DNA of 64,000 nt from Astrocystis sublimbata (taxonomy: Eukaryota > Ascomycota > Sordariomycetes > Xylariales > Xylariaceae): NCBI GenBank assembly GCA_022453515.1, contig JAJNNY010000030.1:372001-436000 (forward strand). Reading direction: 5' to 3'. Positions within the stretch are counted from its first letter, which is position 1; the number at the start of each line of letters is the position of its first letter. A model generated the notes under the pieces. The model saw only the letters and a list, made by a program, of their open reading frames with translations, did no database searches and had not been told where the DNA came from. Of this stretch, positions 1-11,930 are shown one piece after another. Made by a program: the position numbers and the translations under genes.

Positions 1-1430
1 CAATCAGTATTGCTTATTACTGTAGCAATATGTTAGACCAGATACTCCATGCAGTCTTTGGCATTTCTGTCCCCTCTCCGAGTCCGTGTCCGGGTCCGTG
101 ATATATATCTCTCCCCACTAGGTACGTAGTTGGTTGCTTTACAACCTTGCGACAGCACGCTCTCGGCAATGGTTTACTGATTGTGAAGGATATACAAATA
201 GATATATGCTTTACTATTTTCGCAAGACATGAGATATGTGTATAGCACTTACTTCAATTGATCAATAGAATGAAAAGGAAATGCAGCCATGTCCAGAAAG
301 TAAGTGGCCTACTTTGTATACTTGATATGATTATGCGTTCGTGGTGTGTTGGCTGCACCAGACAGACAACCATTTCGGTTCACATTGAGGTAAATGGGTT
401 CGGGTACCATCAGATAGACTCACCTACATCCTCACCCAATGAGCTTGCCCAGTCGACAATTTAGAATGCGATAGGACCTCTTTCCGGCCTGTGCGCTCGG
501 CGGGCTGCCCGATTTGTATCGTGTACTTTGCTTTGAGTGAGGATTGTGGCGAAGCTCCGGATCGAATGAATTTGCGATACCACATGACTGGTCCTGTGTA
601 ACTCTGTCACCGGTTCATTGGTACGGTGAAGGTCCCGGAGCCGAACCATACATCTGTAGGCTCGGCGATATCGCTAGACATACCTAGGTAGGCCGACAGC
701 TTCGTGTATCGTCGACATGTTTCGTTTTGTCGCGTCACATGCCTGCTACACAATACATGTAATACATCGGCCACTTCGATGCTTACGCGGGCAAGAGATG
801 TATACCAGACCCTCAAGTACAGACAAACCCTAGGCTACCTGTGCAACGTACATCATCATGAGAAGTACGCAAAAACTTTTATTCCAGCCTGAGGCTGAAA
901 CCCCTTGCGTGCATGAACCTGGGACACAGGAGACCATACCCACCACTTTTGAAGAAGAGTCATCTCCTACGAAGGGTTGAACATGACCCGTAGTGCGAAA
1001 AATAAATGAAAGCGCCCTTTGGAGTAGGTAGAGCACTATCAGTGTTGATCCTCTGCTTGTGTATTGCTCATATAGCCCCTATTTACACGTAGTCTATAGG
1101 TTGGCTATACGTTCGCAACGACAAGATCGAACGCTATGCTACATATCATTCGTTTTTTGTTGTATTACACATGCGTCAGAAAACGCAAACCGTGACGCCA
1201 GAGTTGTCCAGAGCCTCGCCTTGCCCATCGATGTCCGAAATTTGGCTGGTATAGCCGCCCCCCAAATAATAACGCCAATGCAATGCTGGTGGTTCCTCGT
1301 AGGGATTTCAAATACAGAAGAGAACCCCTCACCGCTGACTCCGTGCGCCGTCTACTGGTCTGCCGTACGCCGCTGTCTGTCTCATCGCTCTGTAATTGCT
1401 TTTCTGCGCATAGCTAGCTCTCTCTCCCTC
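1..1430. other. Left-edge intergenic region, no gene seen
   Basis: I see no convincing coding region here. The open frames are short, overlap one another on both strands and resemble no family I know. The stretch nearest the Taf14 stop (about 1,250-1,430) should hold that gene's 3' untranslated region. Confidence 0.6.
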
Positions 1431-2452
1431 TTACACAACGATTATCTTTTGCTCCACCTAAAATGAGAGCGGTTAGCAGTGAAAAGGCGAGCGTCGACGA
1501 AGTATAGGCAGGTTAATGCCATGACATTCGATAGCAAGGAACACATGTCGAGAGCAGGAGTAGACCTACGAGGAAATCCCAGATCATCTTGGTAAGGGGC
1601 TCAGGCATGGTGAACAGATCCACGGTGAACTCGCCGCGCTCGAGGTCGTTGTTCGTAACAGTGTCCTCGGTCTTGTTGTCGTGTATCATCTGGATCACGT
1701 GCAGCAGGTCGTCCTCGTTGAGCTTGACCAGCGCATCGCCGATCTTTTCGTAGTCGAACGCATACTTCCTCTTTTTGCTGTCGCCAGCCTTGCGCGCCTT
1801 GTTCGCCTTGGCGTCGTCCTCGTTGCCCACGGGCCCGGTCTCGCGCAGAGCCTGGACGAGCGACTGCGAAGGGTTCTTGAAGACGACAGTCTGGTCGTTG
1901 GTGTACTCGGGCGACTGGAAGTTCAAGTCGTGGAAGACGGTCACCTTGGTCTTCTCGGTGTAGTACATGTCGATGGACATCTCGAACTCTCCCCAGCCCT
2001 CGTTTGTGCAGGTGAAGGGGGCTTCGCTGAATGCTGGCAGCGGGTAGATGGCAGTCAGCAACGCGAGCTCGGTGCATGTGGTGCGATGGAACGCAGACCG
2101 GCCTGCAATAGGCTCGCGGTATGGGTGGACTCACTCTGATGAGGCTCCTCGAACGAGGGATGGAGGTTGTAGACGACCCTATTGAAGACGGTGGCGGGGT
2201 GTTGTTTTCCATCTTGGTCGAGTAAATATAGTTTGACATTCCACTCTTTCATGGGGAATTCGGGGACTGGCGACTCCTTGGGGCTGCGCAAGCGGGTGCC
2301 ATTGTCAGTATCTCGGTATCTTGGACGCGTAAGACTGCGGAGGGGTCGTGAGGGCGGCGTACATGTTTTTCTGCTCGGTAACGAGCCGAACCTTGCGCTG
2401 AAGAGCCACACAGTTAGCAATTGGACGGCATGCTCACGCCAAAAGAGGGCAT
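1431..2452 (-). CDS. taf14: Taf14-type YEATS-domain protein, shared subunit of TFIID/TFIIF and chromatin complexes
   Basis: Spliced model: exons 2452-2438, 2397-2363, 2283-2135, 2033-1570 and 1457-1431, giving 229 residues in one frame. The YEATS fold fills about residues 5-135, with family landmarks RKVRLVTEQ, FPMKEW, VVYNLHPSF, FSEAPF and EGWGEFEMSI. After a Lys-rich linker comes an ET-like C-terminal domain (FDYEKIGDALVKL onward) that ends WDFLVEQKIIVV. In yeast, Taf14 reads acylated histone H3 through YEATS and joins TFIID, TFIIF, SWI/SNF, INO80 and NuA3 through the ET domain. The last intron has a textbook branch site (CTGCTAAC) and TTTTAG acceptor. The weak point is the start: the proposed 5-residue first exon is followed by a very short 40-bp intron. 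An upstream open frame at 3298-2690 ends in a GTAAGT donor that joins the YEATS exon in phase, so a 427-residue form is also possible. The family call is secure; the N-terminus is not. Confidence 0.88.
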
Positions 2453-2644
2453 GGTGCCATTCCAGTCAGCGACCCCTTTTGAAGAAAGTTGTAGATAGAT
2501 AACGTGTAGATAACGGCGGTTGTACAACGCCGGTGGCGCGTCGTGCACAACGCGTCTGGCGTGGCATGACGGTGGTGTAGTGTATTGCGCCATTATGGCA
2601 CGGTTATGCCAAATAGGTGGAATAGGTGGAATATAAGAGTCCAT

Positions 2645-3298
2645 CTAGCAACAGAGTATAGGGTCAGGCGCACGGGGTGGGCGACTTACTTCGATCTGCA
2701 TCTTGTCACGAATTCGCACGCTGATGCGGACGGGCTTCTTTGCCTTCTTTGGCGGGGGGCGTCGCTGGACAGGGGGAGGAGAGCTAGTGATTATTATAGG
2801 AGACCCAAAATTGCCTTGGTGGTGCTCGTAGACTTGGTCTTGATCGGGATTTTGGCTGGAGTGGTGTCGGTGATGCTGTGGGTAGTGAGACTGTTGGTAG
2901 TCTTGCAGCTGTTCGAGCTCTTGTCCTTGGTGGTGATGCGCAACGCTTGCGGCACCTGAGGCGCCAGGCTCAGCGCCAGCAGGGAAGCCCGGGCCACTCG
3001 CGTCCTCCCAGGCCATAGCCATGGGCGGCATTAGCATTGGTGGCTGCAGCTCCTGCTGCCAAGCCCAGCCCGACTGCTGAGCCTCGAACTGAGCCACAGC
3101 GGCATCCAATGCATCTCCATCGAATGTGGCTGTGGCTGGCTGCAGCTGAGCTGCTTCCTGACCAGCCGTGCTGACGTTGATTGGCTGGGAATCCTCTGCG
3201 GGCTTGCTGCCTTTCTTCTTGGGAGTATACAAATCCACCAGCTTAGAGGTTGCCTCAGATTTGGCAACTCTAGGCAGGCTTCTGCGAGGAGACTTCAT
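2645..3298 (-). CDS. Open frame of 217 aa upstream of Taf14: alternative first exon or separate small gene
   Basis: Unspliced, this reads 217 residues. It begins MKSPRRSLPRVAKSEA and is rich in Gln, His and Pro in the middle (about residues 60-165), with a basic patch PPPKKAKKPVRISVRIRDK near the end. At 2689 the codons for MQIE are followed directly by a consensus donor, GTAAGT. Splicing from there to the acceptor at 2398 joins IE to RKVRLVTEQ of the YEATS domain without a frame change. Read unspliced, it stops at 2645. The middle is low complexity and I recognise no domain. A duplicated DNA segment lies immediately upstream, where a promoter would be. It could be the true 5' exon of taf14, an independent gene, or a chance open frame in GC-rich DNA. 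Confidence 0.45.
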   Translation of the reverse strand: MKSPRRSLPRVAKSEATSKLVDLYTPKKKGSKPAEDSQPINVSTAGQEAAQLQPATATFDGDALDAAVAQFEAQQSGWAWQQELQPPMLMPPMAMAWEDASGPGFPAGAEPGASGAASVAHHHQGQELEQLQDYQQSHYPQHHRHHSSQNPDQDQVYEHHQGNFGSPIIITSSPPPVQRRPPPKKAKKPVRISVRIRDKMQIEVSRPPRAPDPILCC

Positions 3299-3327
3299 GA
3301 TGATTCCGACTGATCAATCGAATGCTT

Positions 3328-3567
3328 GGTTGCAGGAATGGGGTGTGATTGTGCGACCGGAACTGGGTCGGGCTATTTTGGACCTTCGACCTTCGACCTT
3401 GGTATAGGTATATGATATGGCTGTTCAACTGTTGCAGTGAAACCCAGACAGACCTTGAGAAAACCGGTTGCAAGAACAGGATATGATTGTGCGACCGGAG
3501 CCAGGTCTGCTATCTTGGACGTTGGACCTTGGTATATATGGTATGGCTGTTCAACGGTTGCAGTTGG
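3328..3567. repeat. Imperfect tandem duplication (two units of about 100 bp) upstream of the Taf14 locus
   Basis: Unit 1 runs from about 3328 to 3440 and unit 2 from about 3466 to 3567. Both contain GGTTGCA(G/A)GAA near the start, an identical 15-base block GATTGTGCGACCGGA (3347 and 3485, offset 138), then GGACCTTGGTATA and GGCTGTTCAAC(T/G)GTTGCAGT (offset 126). The change in offset shows small internal indels. The divergence marks it as an old duplication. It sits 30-270 bp upstream of the ATG at 3298, where transcription-factor sites are expected, but I cannot name a factor. Confidence 0.75.
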
Positions 3568-5467
3568 AGTTGTATGTAGGCGATGCCACAGGAAAGGGAG
3601 TGTCAGCCTTACAGTCTTTCATTCAATGAGACGGTGCAACATGATTGAGGCACGGAAAGTGAGTAAAGAGAGAAAGGTTTGTCACAGAAGGACGGAAGTA
3701 GGGCCACGGAGTGTTGAAGAATTGGAGGCGGAGGCGGAGGTGGAAGTGGATGAGAGAGGTAGGAAGAAGAGTGGCAGACTGGCAGTCAGCCGAGGTGGGA
3801 GGTAGAGGAGTAGCAGAGGTAGAGAGGCAGGAAGGTAAACAAACAGTGGGAGACTGGGAAGAGGAGGACAGCAGATGAGGTACGTAGAGCAAACCACTCT
3901 GCCAGGTCGGTCCCGTTGTTACTGGTATTGACATTTCCAGACACCAATGCTACTAGGCAAGCACGGGATGTACTGATGTACCTTGAGTCACAGCAGCCTT
4001 CCGTATAACGAGTCGATAGATGAACATCGGATTGTAGTAAACGTATTGCCTGACCTCCACGGCTCATGGATCTCCTAGCACGGAGCTTTCTGTGTGCACT
4101 CGCATACCTAGGATCATCAATATGAGATTCAACTTAAGAATATATGCAGAAGGTGTGTATATACTTTGATATGTCCTGCAATACTGATCAGCTTCACATT
4201 ATACCGGGACGGCTGCAACACAGCATATCTTTTGGGCAAACAGTTCGATCACGTTCTTCGCACGGGATCACACAAGTTTATGTTTACCACGATAACGGAG
4301 TCCCAACAACTATGTGGCTCAATAGTAGCTAATCTGCACAGTGAAATGCACAACCATGTGTTCCATAAGTTATAACTCCGGCTTTGAAAAAACATTGGCC
4401 AGTATACCAGGAGACTCCTGGCAGGAGTTGATGTCCTAGCACAGTAGTATTGTTCAATATCTCGCAGCGCTTTCCATATAATCGGTCACATATTGCATAC
4501 AGAACATATCGGTTGAACATGAGTCAAAGGCCAGCATTGTTATTGCTTCCCACTGCCTCAATCAAACATGGTGGTTGCTGTGGCATATCTTAACAACGCA
4601 CGGACCTACCTGGGCCTGAATATGTACATTTTCAAGCAATTACAGTCTACAAGAGCGCTAGAAAGCTGTCAAAGTGTATGCTGAGTTGTTGTTGATCTCT
4701 GTCAGGCTTTCAGCTTTTGGTGCAATACTGAGCCACTGAGGCTGTTATCTTTTTGTTCCCTAGTCCAATATTTTTCTTGTGGGATATGCCTCTGCATGGA
4801 AGATGTTGTTCCCAGCTTCAAAAAGGGGAATCGTGCAGCATGGCTTACTACACAGTCCTCCTGGTCGCAATTATTCAAGTTGAGGAACATGCCAATGCGA
4901 CATTCAAACTGTTCCCATTTCCAGATGATCTGGAAGGATAGAACTAGTGTCTGCACAGCTAGTTATCTCCCATCCATCACCCCTTTCTCCTGGGTCTGAC
5001 CTATCTGCCCACTCGACCTACCTAATGGGCTGCATCACAACAGCTAGATAGTTGACCAAGGCAATACCTCATTGATGATGATAGCATCAATGTTCTGCTC
5101 AAAGCCAGCACTAGTGTAGTCTTGCCAAACTGCTGTCGCCATGGAAGGGCTCTGGTCCAGATCCAGCGGCTTCATGCTCATGTCCATCTACTCAGAACTA
5201 GAGTGTTTAGATAGTGTGCATAGAGACTACTATTAATGCCTGGCCTGTCATGAAGCAGGTCAGCCATAATAGGAGAGAAGTTTAAGATATAAGAAATCAA
5301 AAAATAAGAATAAGAAATAATAATTAAAATAAACACCTAGCATAAGCTTTTAAATCATAGCTACTATATGCTTTTAAGAAAAATAAAGTTAGTAAATATA
5401 TATAGAAAGATAATATATAAAAACAATAGGCAGCTCGAAATAAGGGGAAGCAAAATATAAAAAATGT
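3568..5467. other. Intergenic region ending in an AT-rich tract
   Basis: No coding region is supported; the frames here are short and frequently stopped. From about 5,280 to 5,460 the sequence becomes almost pure A/T (runs such as AAATAATAATTAAAATAAA), unlike the balanced DNA around it. Such tracts in filamentous ascomycetes can be relics of repeats hit by repeat-induced point mutation, but this one is too short to tell. It directly abuts the tRNA gene. Confidence 0.55.
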
Positions 5468-5562
5468 TCCCTCGAGCCGGATTTGAACCGGCGACCTGTG
5501 GATAACAAGTGTTTTTTAATATCAATTACAGTCCATCGCTCTGCCAACTGAGCTATCAAGGG
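5468..5562 (-). tRNA. tRNA-Tyr (anticodon GTA) with a 22-nt intron
   Basis: The minus strand folds as a full cloverleaf. The acceptor stem is CCCTTGA with TCGAGGG (one T-G pair), the D arm is GCTCAGTTGGCAGAGC, the anticodon loop is CTGTAA, the T stem is GCCGG/CCGGC around TTCAAAT, and the discriminator base is A. The anticodon is GTA. An intron of about 22 nt (TTGATATTAAAAAACACTTGTT) lies one base 3' of the anticodon, the standard position; tRNA-Tyr carries an intron in nearly all fungi. The top of the anticodon stem has an A27-C43 mismatch where G-C would be usual, so the gene may be slightly diverged. Confidence 0.93.
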
Positions 5563-7286
5563 CTTCTGCTGTATCGAGTATGTTTGATAACTTGAAAGCA
5601 AAAAGCCAATATTGACGTGAGTGGTTAATCCGCTCGTTACCTAATCACCTCTCCCCAACCCCCCATCCGAGGTTCAACAAGCTGCCAAAGTACCTACCTA
5701 AGCAAGCAGAAACATCAAGCTCCCAACACAGTTCAGCTAATATTATACTACCTAGACTAGCGAGGTAACCACTTGCCGTGCCCCAAGGTCAGCACCTCAA
5801 CCTCAGGAATCCGAAACCCGACCCGAAAATCGAAGCAAGACGCAGGCAATGGCAAATCGTAAGTAGCAGAGCAGAGATTCAATCAACAAACAAACTATGG
5901 AGATAACCGGGCAGTAATACAAGCAGCACAATGCCTACCTACATAGGTAGAGATAGGCAACTGATTGAATCAAATCCCCAGGAAAGGATCAATCATGAGG
6001 GAGCTAGGATCCAGGGGAGCAATGCCGAATTTGAGGGCAACCAACCCCTTGTCGCAATCCTTGACTTCATGAAAGACAGATAGACGGACAGCTTGAGCGA
6101 GCTATTCGCGTTCACGTTCATGACTTCGTGTCCATGAGTAAGTGAGCGAGCGAGTGGAAGAATTCGAGAGATACGCTGTGTCATGTCATGCTACAAGAAA
6201 AGAAAAGAGAAACTCAGATAAGAAGTCCTCCAACTCCCATACGACTAGGAAGGAGGGAGAGAGATGAAGGAAGATCGATCCTCCTTGGACAGCACGTCTG
6301 GCTACATGTATGTATATAGTGCACATCTACTATAACTGATATCAGATGCCCAAGGAGCAACTCCCACCTGACATGAAGGTCGCAGGCAACTTTCCCAGCT
6401 TGACGAGGAGATAGCTTAAGTACCTACCTATTCATTTCGTAGGTGCTCACGCACACACGAATCTGACACGACACATCACGAAGCGAAGTTCAACCCAATT
6501 CTATTCACAATCAGGGGGGATAACAACAGCAACAAAATCCCCCCTCATGACACCAGATAAACAGCAGACAAATCACATCGTAACCCATCACAAATTTGCG
6601 CCGTCACAGCATATTTCATCCATAAGTTTCAATCATATACATGTACACATATGTAAATACATACTAACACCATCGCTATTAACACCAACATCATAGCCCA
6701 CATGATCTGACAGGCTGGCTGGCTGGTACACAGACATATAGATACACAGATAGATCGATAACATATAAGTAAGTAAGTAAGTACCTAAACCTACCAGATC
6801 AGATATCTCAGCACAAGGATAGTTTTTGCTTTGCTCGCACGCACGCTATACACGCTATGCAACCAGAAGCAAAGCAGATTCCTTTCCTTTCCTTGCCGCA
6901 CCCCCCCGACGCCAATGTAGCCATAGAGATCCCAAGTCCGAGGCACCATGTCTCTCTTCCCGCTTCCCTGTTGGATCAGGCGAGCGAGGGAGAGTCAATA
7001 CCGCCCCCCCCCCCCTTCCCTTTCCCCTTCCCTTTTCATTTTCCTTACATGAATCCATCATATCCCACCACAACTGCATTCAATTATCGCTTGCTTTCCC
7101 TCTCCTTGGTTTAACATGACTTGTGTACACCACCCTCACAACCCCTTATTATCTCTCCAACCCTCAACTCCCTATTAACTCATCCCCTCTCATCTCCTCA
7201 TCAAATCTCAACTCATCCCCTCTCCTCCCCTCTCCTCCCCTCTCCTCCCCCTCCCCCCTAACCCCCAACCCCTATCCCATCCCATT
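5563..7286. other. Intergenic region with simple-sequence tracts
   Basis: No gene is supported. The stretch holds scattered TACCTA/TAGGTA pentamer-like repeats (about 5,693 and 6,421), a short AAGT array near 6,770, a run of 12-13 C near 7,000, and a strongly pyrimidine-rich segment at about 7,130-7,280 with repeated CTCCTCCCCT. The last part should include the 3' untranslated region of ste50. Confidence 0.55.
7130..7280. repeat. Polypyrimidine tract with CTCCTCCCCT repeats
   Basis: The plus strand is almost wholly C/T with A-containing breaks. CTCCTCCCCT recurs at least three times near 7,215-7,250. It lies just beyond the ste50 stop codon, so the ste50 transcript would carry a purine-rich GGGGAGGAG tract in its 3' untranslated region. 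No protein is read from it. Confidence 0.6.
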
Positions 7287-8968
7287 TTATATAATCCCCC
7301 CCGGCGGATCCGCATACCCCATACCCGCCGGCCCCCTGCCCCCTCCCGCAGCACCCATCCCCAACCCCGCGCTCCCCGGCGCCTCGCCATCATTCTGCGC
7401 TGTATTCGTCTTCCTCAGCATGAACATCGGTTTCTTTCCTTCCTTATCCAGCTGCTTGAACAATATCAGAGGCTTCTCTTCCAGACCTAAACACCTTTCC
7501 TGGTCACCGTAGACAATATACAGCGCGTACTGGTCCCAGGGGGCGTTGATCTGGTATTTTTTGAGGGCCGCTGGTAACACTTTATGGCACGGGTCGTCCA
7601 TAGAAACCCGGAAGCTCTTGAAGATCTCCACGCTCGACCCTCCCGATCCCGGCGTCTCGGGCACGGGTGTCTGCATCCGCCGCGGCGCTATCCCCTGCTG
7701 TTGTTGTTTGTTGTAGCCTCCTCCGCTACCGGGACCACCGCTACCAAGACCGCCGTGGTCGTTCTCGGGGAACGTTGACCGCGTCGAGGGCGTGGACTGA
7801 TTATAACTGCGCGACCCGAGCGTGGTGCCGCTTAGGGTGTTGTTTAGTGTCGGAGGTGATGTGGGTGACGGTATGTTGGGTGAGTAGCTCGGCGAGATCG
7901 ACTGGTTCGACCCGTTCGTCGCATTGAGGTGGGAGGAGGACAGCACGGCCCGTTCGGCGGCGCCGGCTGGATCTAATGTCTGTTCTACCGAGGGCCGCTC
8001 GTGCGTCGTTTGTAGATGGCTCGGTGAGTTGCTGCCAAGGACGAGCTTCTTTGTCGAGTACGTCCGCTTCATGCCGCCGCCCGAGGAGGCTGTCGAGGCC
8101 GAGGGCGGGGCGGGGGATGATATCGAGGTCTCGTAGCCGCTGTAGTTCTGGTTGTTGCCGGCGACGTTAGGCAGTGGTTTGGCTAGGCGCAGTGCCGGTA
8201 ACATGTCTTCGCGCAACCGGCGGAAGTCGTCGCTCAACTGGCGCAGTTCCCGCTCAACTAGACTTATCCTCTCATCACGCAATCGTAATTGGTCGACGAG
8301 TTGCTTGACGTCTTTTAATGTGGCCGTGGCGTATTGAGCTTCGGCATCGGCGGCTGTGTTCGAACGGAGGGGCACTGATCAGTTTGGAGTTCCGTGCAGT
8401 GAGGCAGTGAGTTGAAGGGACACGGGAGTACACACATAAAGGAACGTAGTGATCGCTCTCAATGGGGATGTCTTGAGCTTTCTTTATGTCGTAAACGCTC
8501 TTGAGGATGGTGAGGCGGTGACCGACACTGGCCACGCCCATGGACTTGAGGTCGTCATGGAGTAGAGCGACAAGAGCCTCGCCGACAATCTCATTTTCTA
8601 TAGGAAGCAAAATATGCATGTTAGCTTAAGCCCAAACGATAAAAGAGGAAAGGTGCAGAGGGGGACGAGGGGAATATTGAATGGCACGCACCCAGGAAGC
8701 CTTCGGAGTACTGCTTGAGGCCGATGGAGGCAATGAAATCGGCACATTCGTCGGCGGACCATTCGGGGATGATGGCCTCGGGGAGACGGTCGGGACCCCT
8801 CCGATGGGCGTAAGTAGTCGGGGTGTGCTCGGCGGAGGAAAGGCCTTCGGAATCGGTTGGTGATATCTCCGAATCAGTGGCCAGGATGGGTGAGCTGGTG
8901 TGCAGGCTGCGCTCATACTCGTCGTCGGCGTCAGACTCGGCGTAGGCCGTGCCTGAGTCGAAATTCAT
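7287..8968 (-). CDS. ste50: Ste50 adaptor protein (SAM + RA domains) of the MAPK pathway
   Basis: Exons 8968-8692, 8597-8436 and 8353-7287 give 501 residues. A SAM domain fills about residues 68-132 (PEWSADECADFIASIGL, then VALLHDDLKSMGVASVGHRLTIL); the first junction restores FLENEIVGEAL. A coiled-coil segment follows (DVKQLVDQLRLRDERISLVE), then a long Ser/Gly/Thr-rich linker. A Ras-association domain covers about residues 383-462 (EIFKSFRVSMDDPCHKVLPAALKK in two overlapping blocks, ending PMFMLRK). In fungi Ste50 binds the MAPKKK Ste11 through SAM and couples it to Ras/Cdc42 at the membrane through RA. It acts in pheromone response, hyphal fusion, osmotic stress and, in pathogens, infection structures. 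The third exon could start 24 bases earlier at a second in-phase acceptor, adding LPLRSNTA. The Gly-rich tail after the RA domain is of unknown role. Confidence 0.93.
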
Positions 8969-11930
8969 CTTCGCTTGTGATTAATAGTTGCTCGAGACCC
9001 AGGTGGTCCCTCGTTGTGTCTCTCTTGCTTCCCCGTATCACTCTCTCTTTCTCACTCTCTCACTCGTCGGACTCGCACTGGTCTCGGCTCGTGCCGGTCT
9101 GCCGTTGATGTGGACCCTGTATATTGCCCGTCTGTTTTGTCTGGCTTGGCTGTTGGTCGGTCCGTATATCTGAGTCTCCCACTCACACACCCAGACACAT
9201 GCTCACACGAACCGGCTCGCAGCTCTCTGGTACGGCTTCGGTGAAGCAAAGCAAGACGACGTGGGTCGGGATGGCGCGAGAGTGCAGCAACGTAGTGATG
9301 TGACGACGTAGGAATAGAGTCTCTCAGAGAGCAGCGCTACAGTGTAGAGATGCAAAGCCAGTACTCGTGCTCGTACTTAAGCAAAGGGCGGCTCGGCTCG
9401 CTGCAATGACACTTGCAGATACGAGTATACCTCTCGTCGACAGGAGCCGGTGAAGGGCGAGGGGGTGCAGATGCGACTCGATGCAGCGGGTTCGGAAGCG
9501 TGCGTCAGGGAGGCGACGATGACGATGGATGGGGAGCAGTTGTTGCACGTGTTGAATGGATCGAAGTGTGTCTGTCGGAGGTTATTGGAGTTGGAGTTGG
9601 AGGTCTACGAGCGAGTATGGGCCAGTGTGCGGTGTTCAGTGTTCACGGAGGACGATGAGGGTACGACGGACGGAGACGACAGGCAGAGTTGGTTGGCTGG
9701 CTGGGAGTCTAGCAGTAGTGGGCAGTGGGCAGTGGGCGAGGGTGGACAGACAAGACAGCCCACTTGCGGTCGCCCAAACCGTCCGTCCAGGAACCAAGCT
9801 CGCCAGCGCCCGACCAGTGCCGGCCCAGAAGCCCATCACGGCACAGTGGGCCCCTAGCGTCAAAGCGCTAACCTACGCAACCCGTTTAGCTGCCTCTCTC
9901 GCCTGCCACGCCTGCCACGCCTGGATGTACCTGTCCACCTATATCCGTACGGCGCTATACATGCCCCGATGTCCCCACTGGCTTAGGCAGGTCGACTGCC
10001 CCGACTGCCCTACTGGCTGGCACCGCACCGCGCTAGCAGGTAACGCTGGCGAAAGTCCTAAGCCACGCCCCCTTGGAAAAACAGCCGCGTGTATCAGTAC
10101 ACCGTAGCTCGGACACTGATCCCTGCCAACACCGGTACGAGTACTTCCAGCAGCCTACAAGGTCCGCTAAGCTTACCCAGGTAGCCGCTGGCCGAAGTGG
10201 GCATCGAGGGGGCGGGGGAAAGCGTCGGGTCGGGTGTGTGTGTGTTGTCTGTCTGTTGTTTGTCTGTCCGTCTTTCCAAGTCAAGTTGGCAATCCTCCAG
10301 GTACAGTACATCGACGTTACGTGGGCAATCATCAATGCAAAACGAACATGACATTGACGCACTGCACATGTCATCAACTCGAATCCCCATCTATAAAGCA
10401 CATACGTAAGGAGGACCCTGGCAAGCGAACAGATGCGAATGCCAACCTTGACGATACCTACTTGCTATTACTACCTAGGTATGTATGTGAGCAAGCCCGA
10501 CAAGTACCCGTTCGCAAGTACCTAGCGCCAGGCACAAGGAAGTGGAAGTGGAAGTGGAAGAAAAGAAGCGAGTGGGGGAAAAGCCCATCCATCATGGCCC
10601 ATATTCCATATCGCGAAAAGCTCCCTTTAGGTCCCTGTTCCACCCACCCACACCTCGACACCCACACCCTCACCCACATCGCACACAGTAGCATCATTCG
10701 AGCCGCGAGAATCACCTCCAATCAGCTATCCACATCCACATCGCCTCCCTCGCCAGCCAATCGCGTCACCCCAAAGTCCTACAGATATCGTATCAGACAA
10801 ACATCATCTCTCTCCCCATCCATCAATCATTGTAATAAGTCCGATACCCAAGATCTAGAAATAAGGGATGGGTTTCTCGGAATCTCCCTGTTATATGTGA
10901 CTTGTTTTAATCTCATTTATTAGGCGACATCTGAGCACATGCCCTTTTCGTATTACTCTACTAGGTAGTAGCACGTGCTACAATTTACGTTGATCCAAAT
11001 GCTGCCTGCTGTACAGTGACAGAGTAATCCGCTTATTTGCCCGCAATTACCAACAACCTTGAACCGTAACACGCCAGGAATTAAACAAGATGAGCATCTC
11101 ATTTGTTTCTACAAAGAGTGCGGGATGCGAGGTTTTAGGACACGACGTCGTACTTCGTTGGACATGTTGGCGAGAAACTGCGAAACTGGATATCTCAAGT
11201 CCGAAAACACTTTCGGATCTTAGGAGGGGGGCATGTGGCAAAACAATGCAGACCAGCTATCCAACCGCACCGTAACAGGTAATGATGCCATGTCACATAC
11301 TATGCACACATTTCACAAACACGCCATCCACAAAAAGCAAGAATAAGATAATGGCCGTGATAGTAATTGGCTATCTTTCTAAATCTACCTACAATTCCAT
11401 CAGTATACAGCGTTATGTGACAACGTCTCACCCGCAGTGAGGTAGGTCATGTACGGAGCAAAGAACCCCGGACGGGTCCCTTCGCTTTCATCCCTTTCTC
11501 GCGTCCGTCCCACGTCGCTGGTACCGCCACATCATGGAAGACCACCGCCCACCCAATCGCTGCTTGCTGATGGGTTGGCGGTTTCCGAACCCAAGTGGCA
11601 CACATACACAAAGAAGTGCGACCTGGCTCTTCCATGCGGTGCATGCGGTACAAAACTGAATCCTCCGGCCTCGCCCGCCCCGTTACCCCGTGACGTAACG
11701 CGGCGCGGCGACCCAGGTCAAGAAGCGAACATGCTAGCGAATGGCACCAGGGGATTAAACCTCCCCAATACTCCTCTGGCGAATCAGGAAAACCCATCAT
11801 CCCCGACCTCGCAGGGTTCCTCACAACTCCAGGGGCGCCGTAATCTGATCATGCTGATGTCCTTAAAACCCGATTGCAAAACGCCGCAAATGCACATCAT
11901 GTCAAGTCTCGCCAACGCCGATGCCCGCCA
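8969..11930. other. Long spacer between ste50 and lcb2
   Basis: Nothing in 3 kb can be supported as a gene. CT-rich runs at 9,035-9,070 and the first few hundred bases likely form the ste50 promoter and leader. Open frames of 135-233 codons on the plus strand (9,450-10,107 and 11,449-12,150) have biased, repetitive composition and no family features; the last one overlaps the 3' end of lcb2 antisense. Confidence 0.5.
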
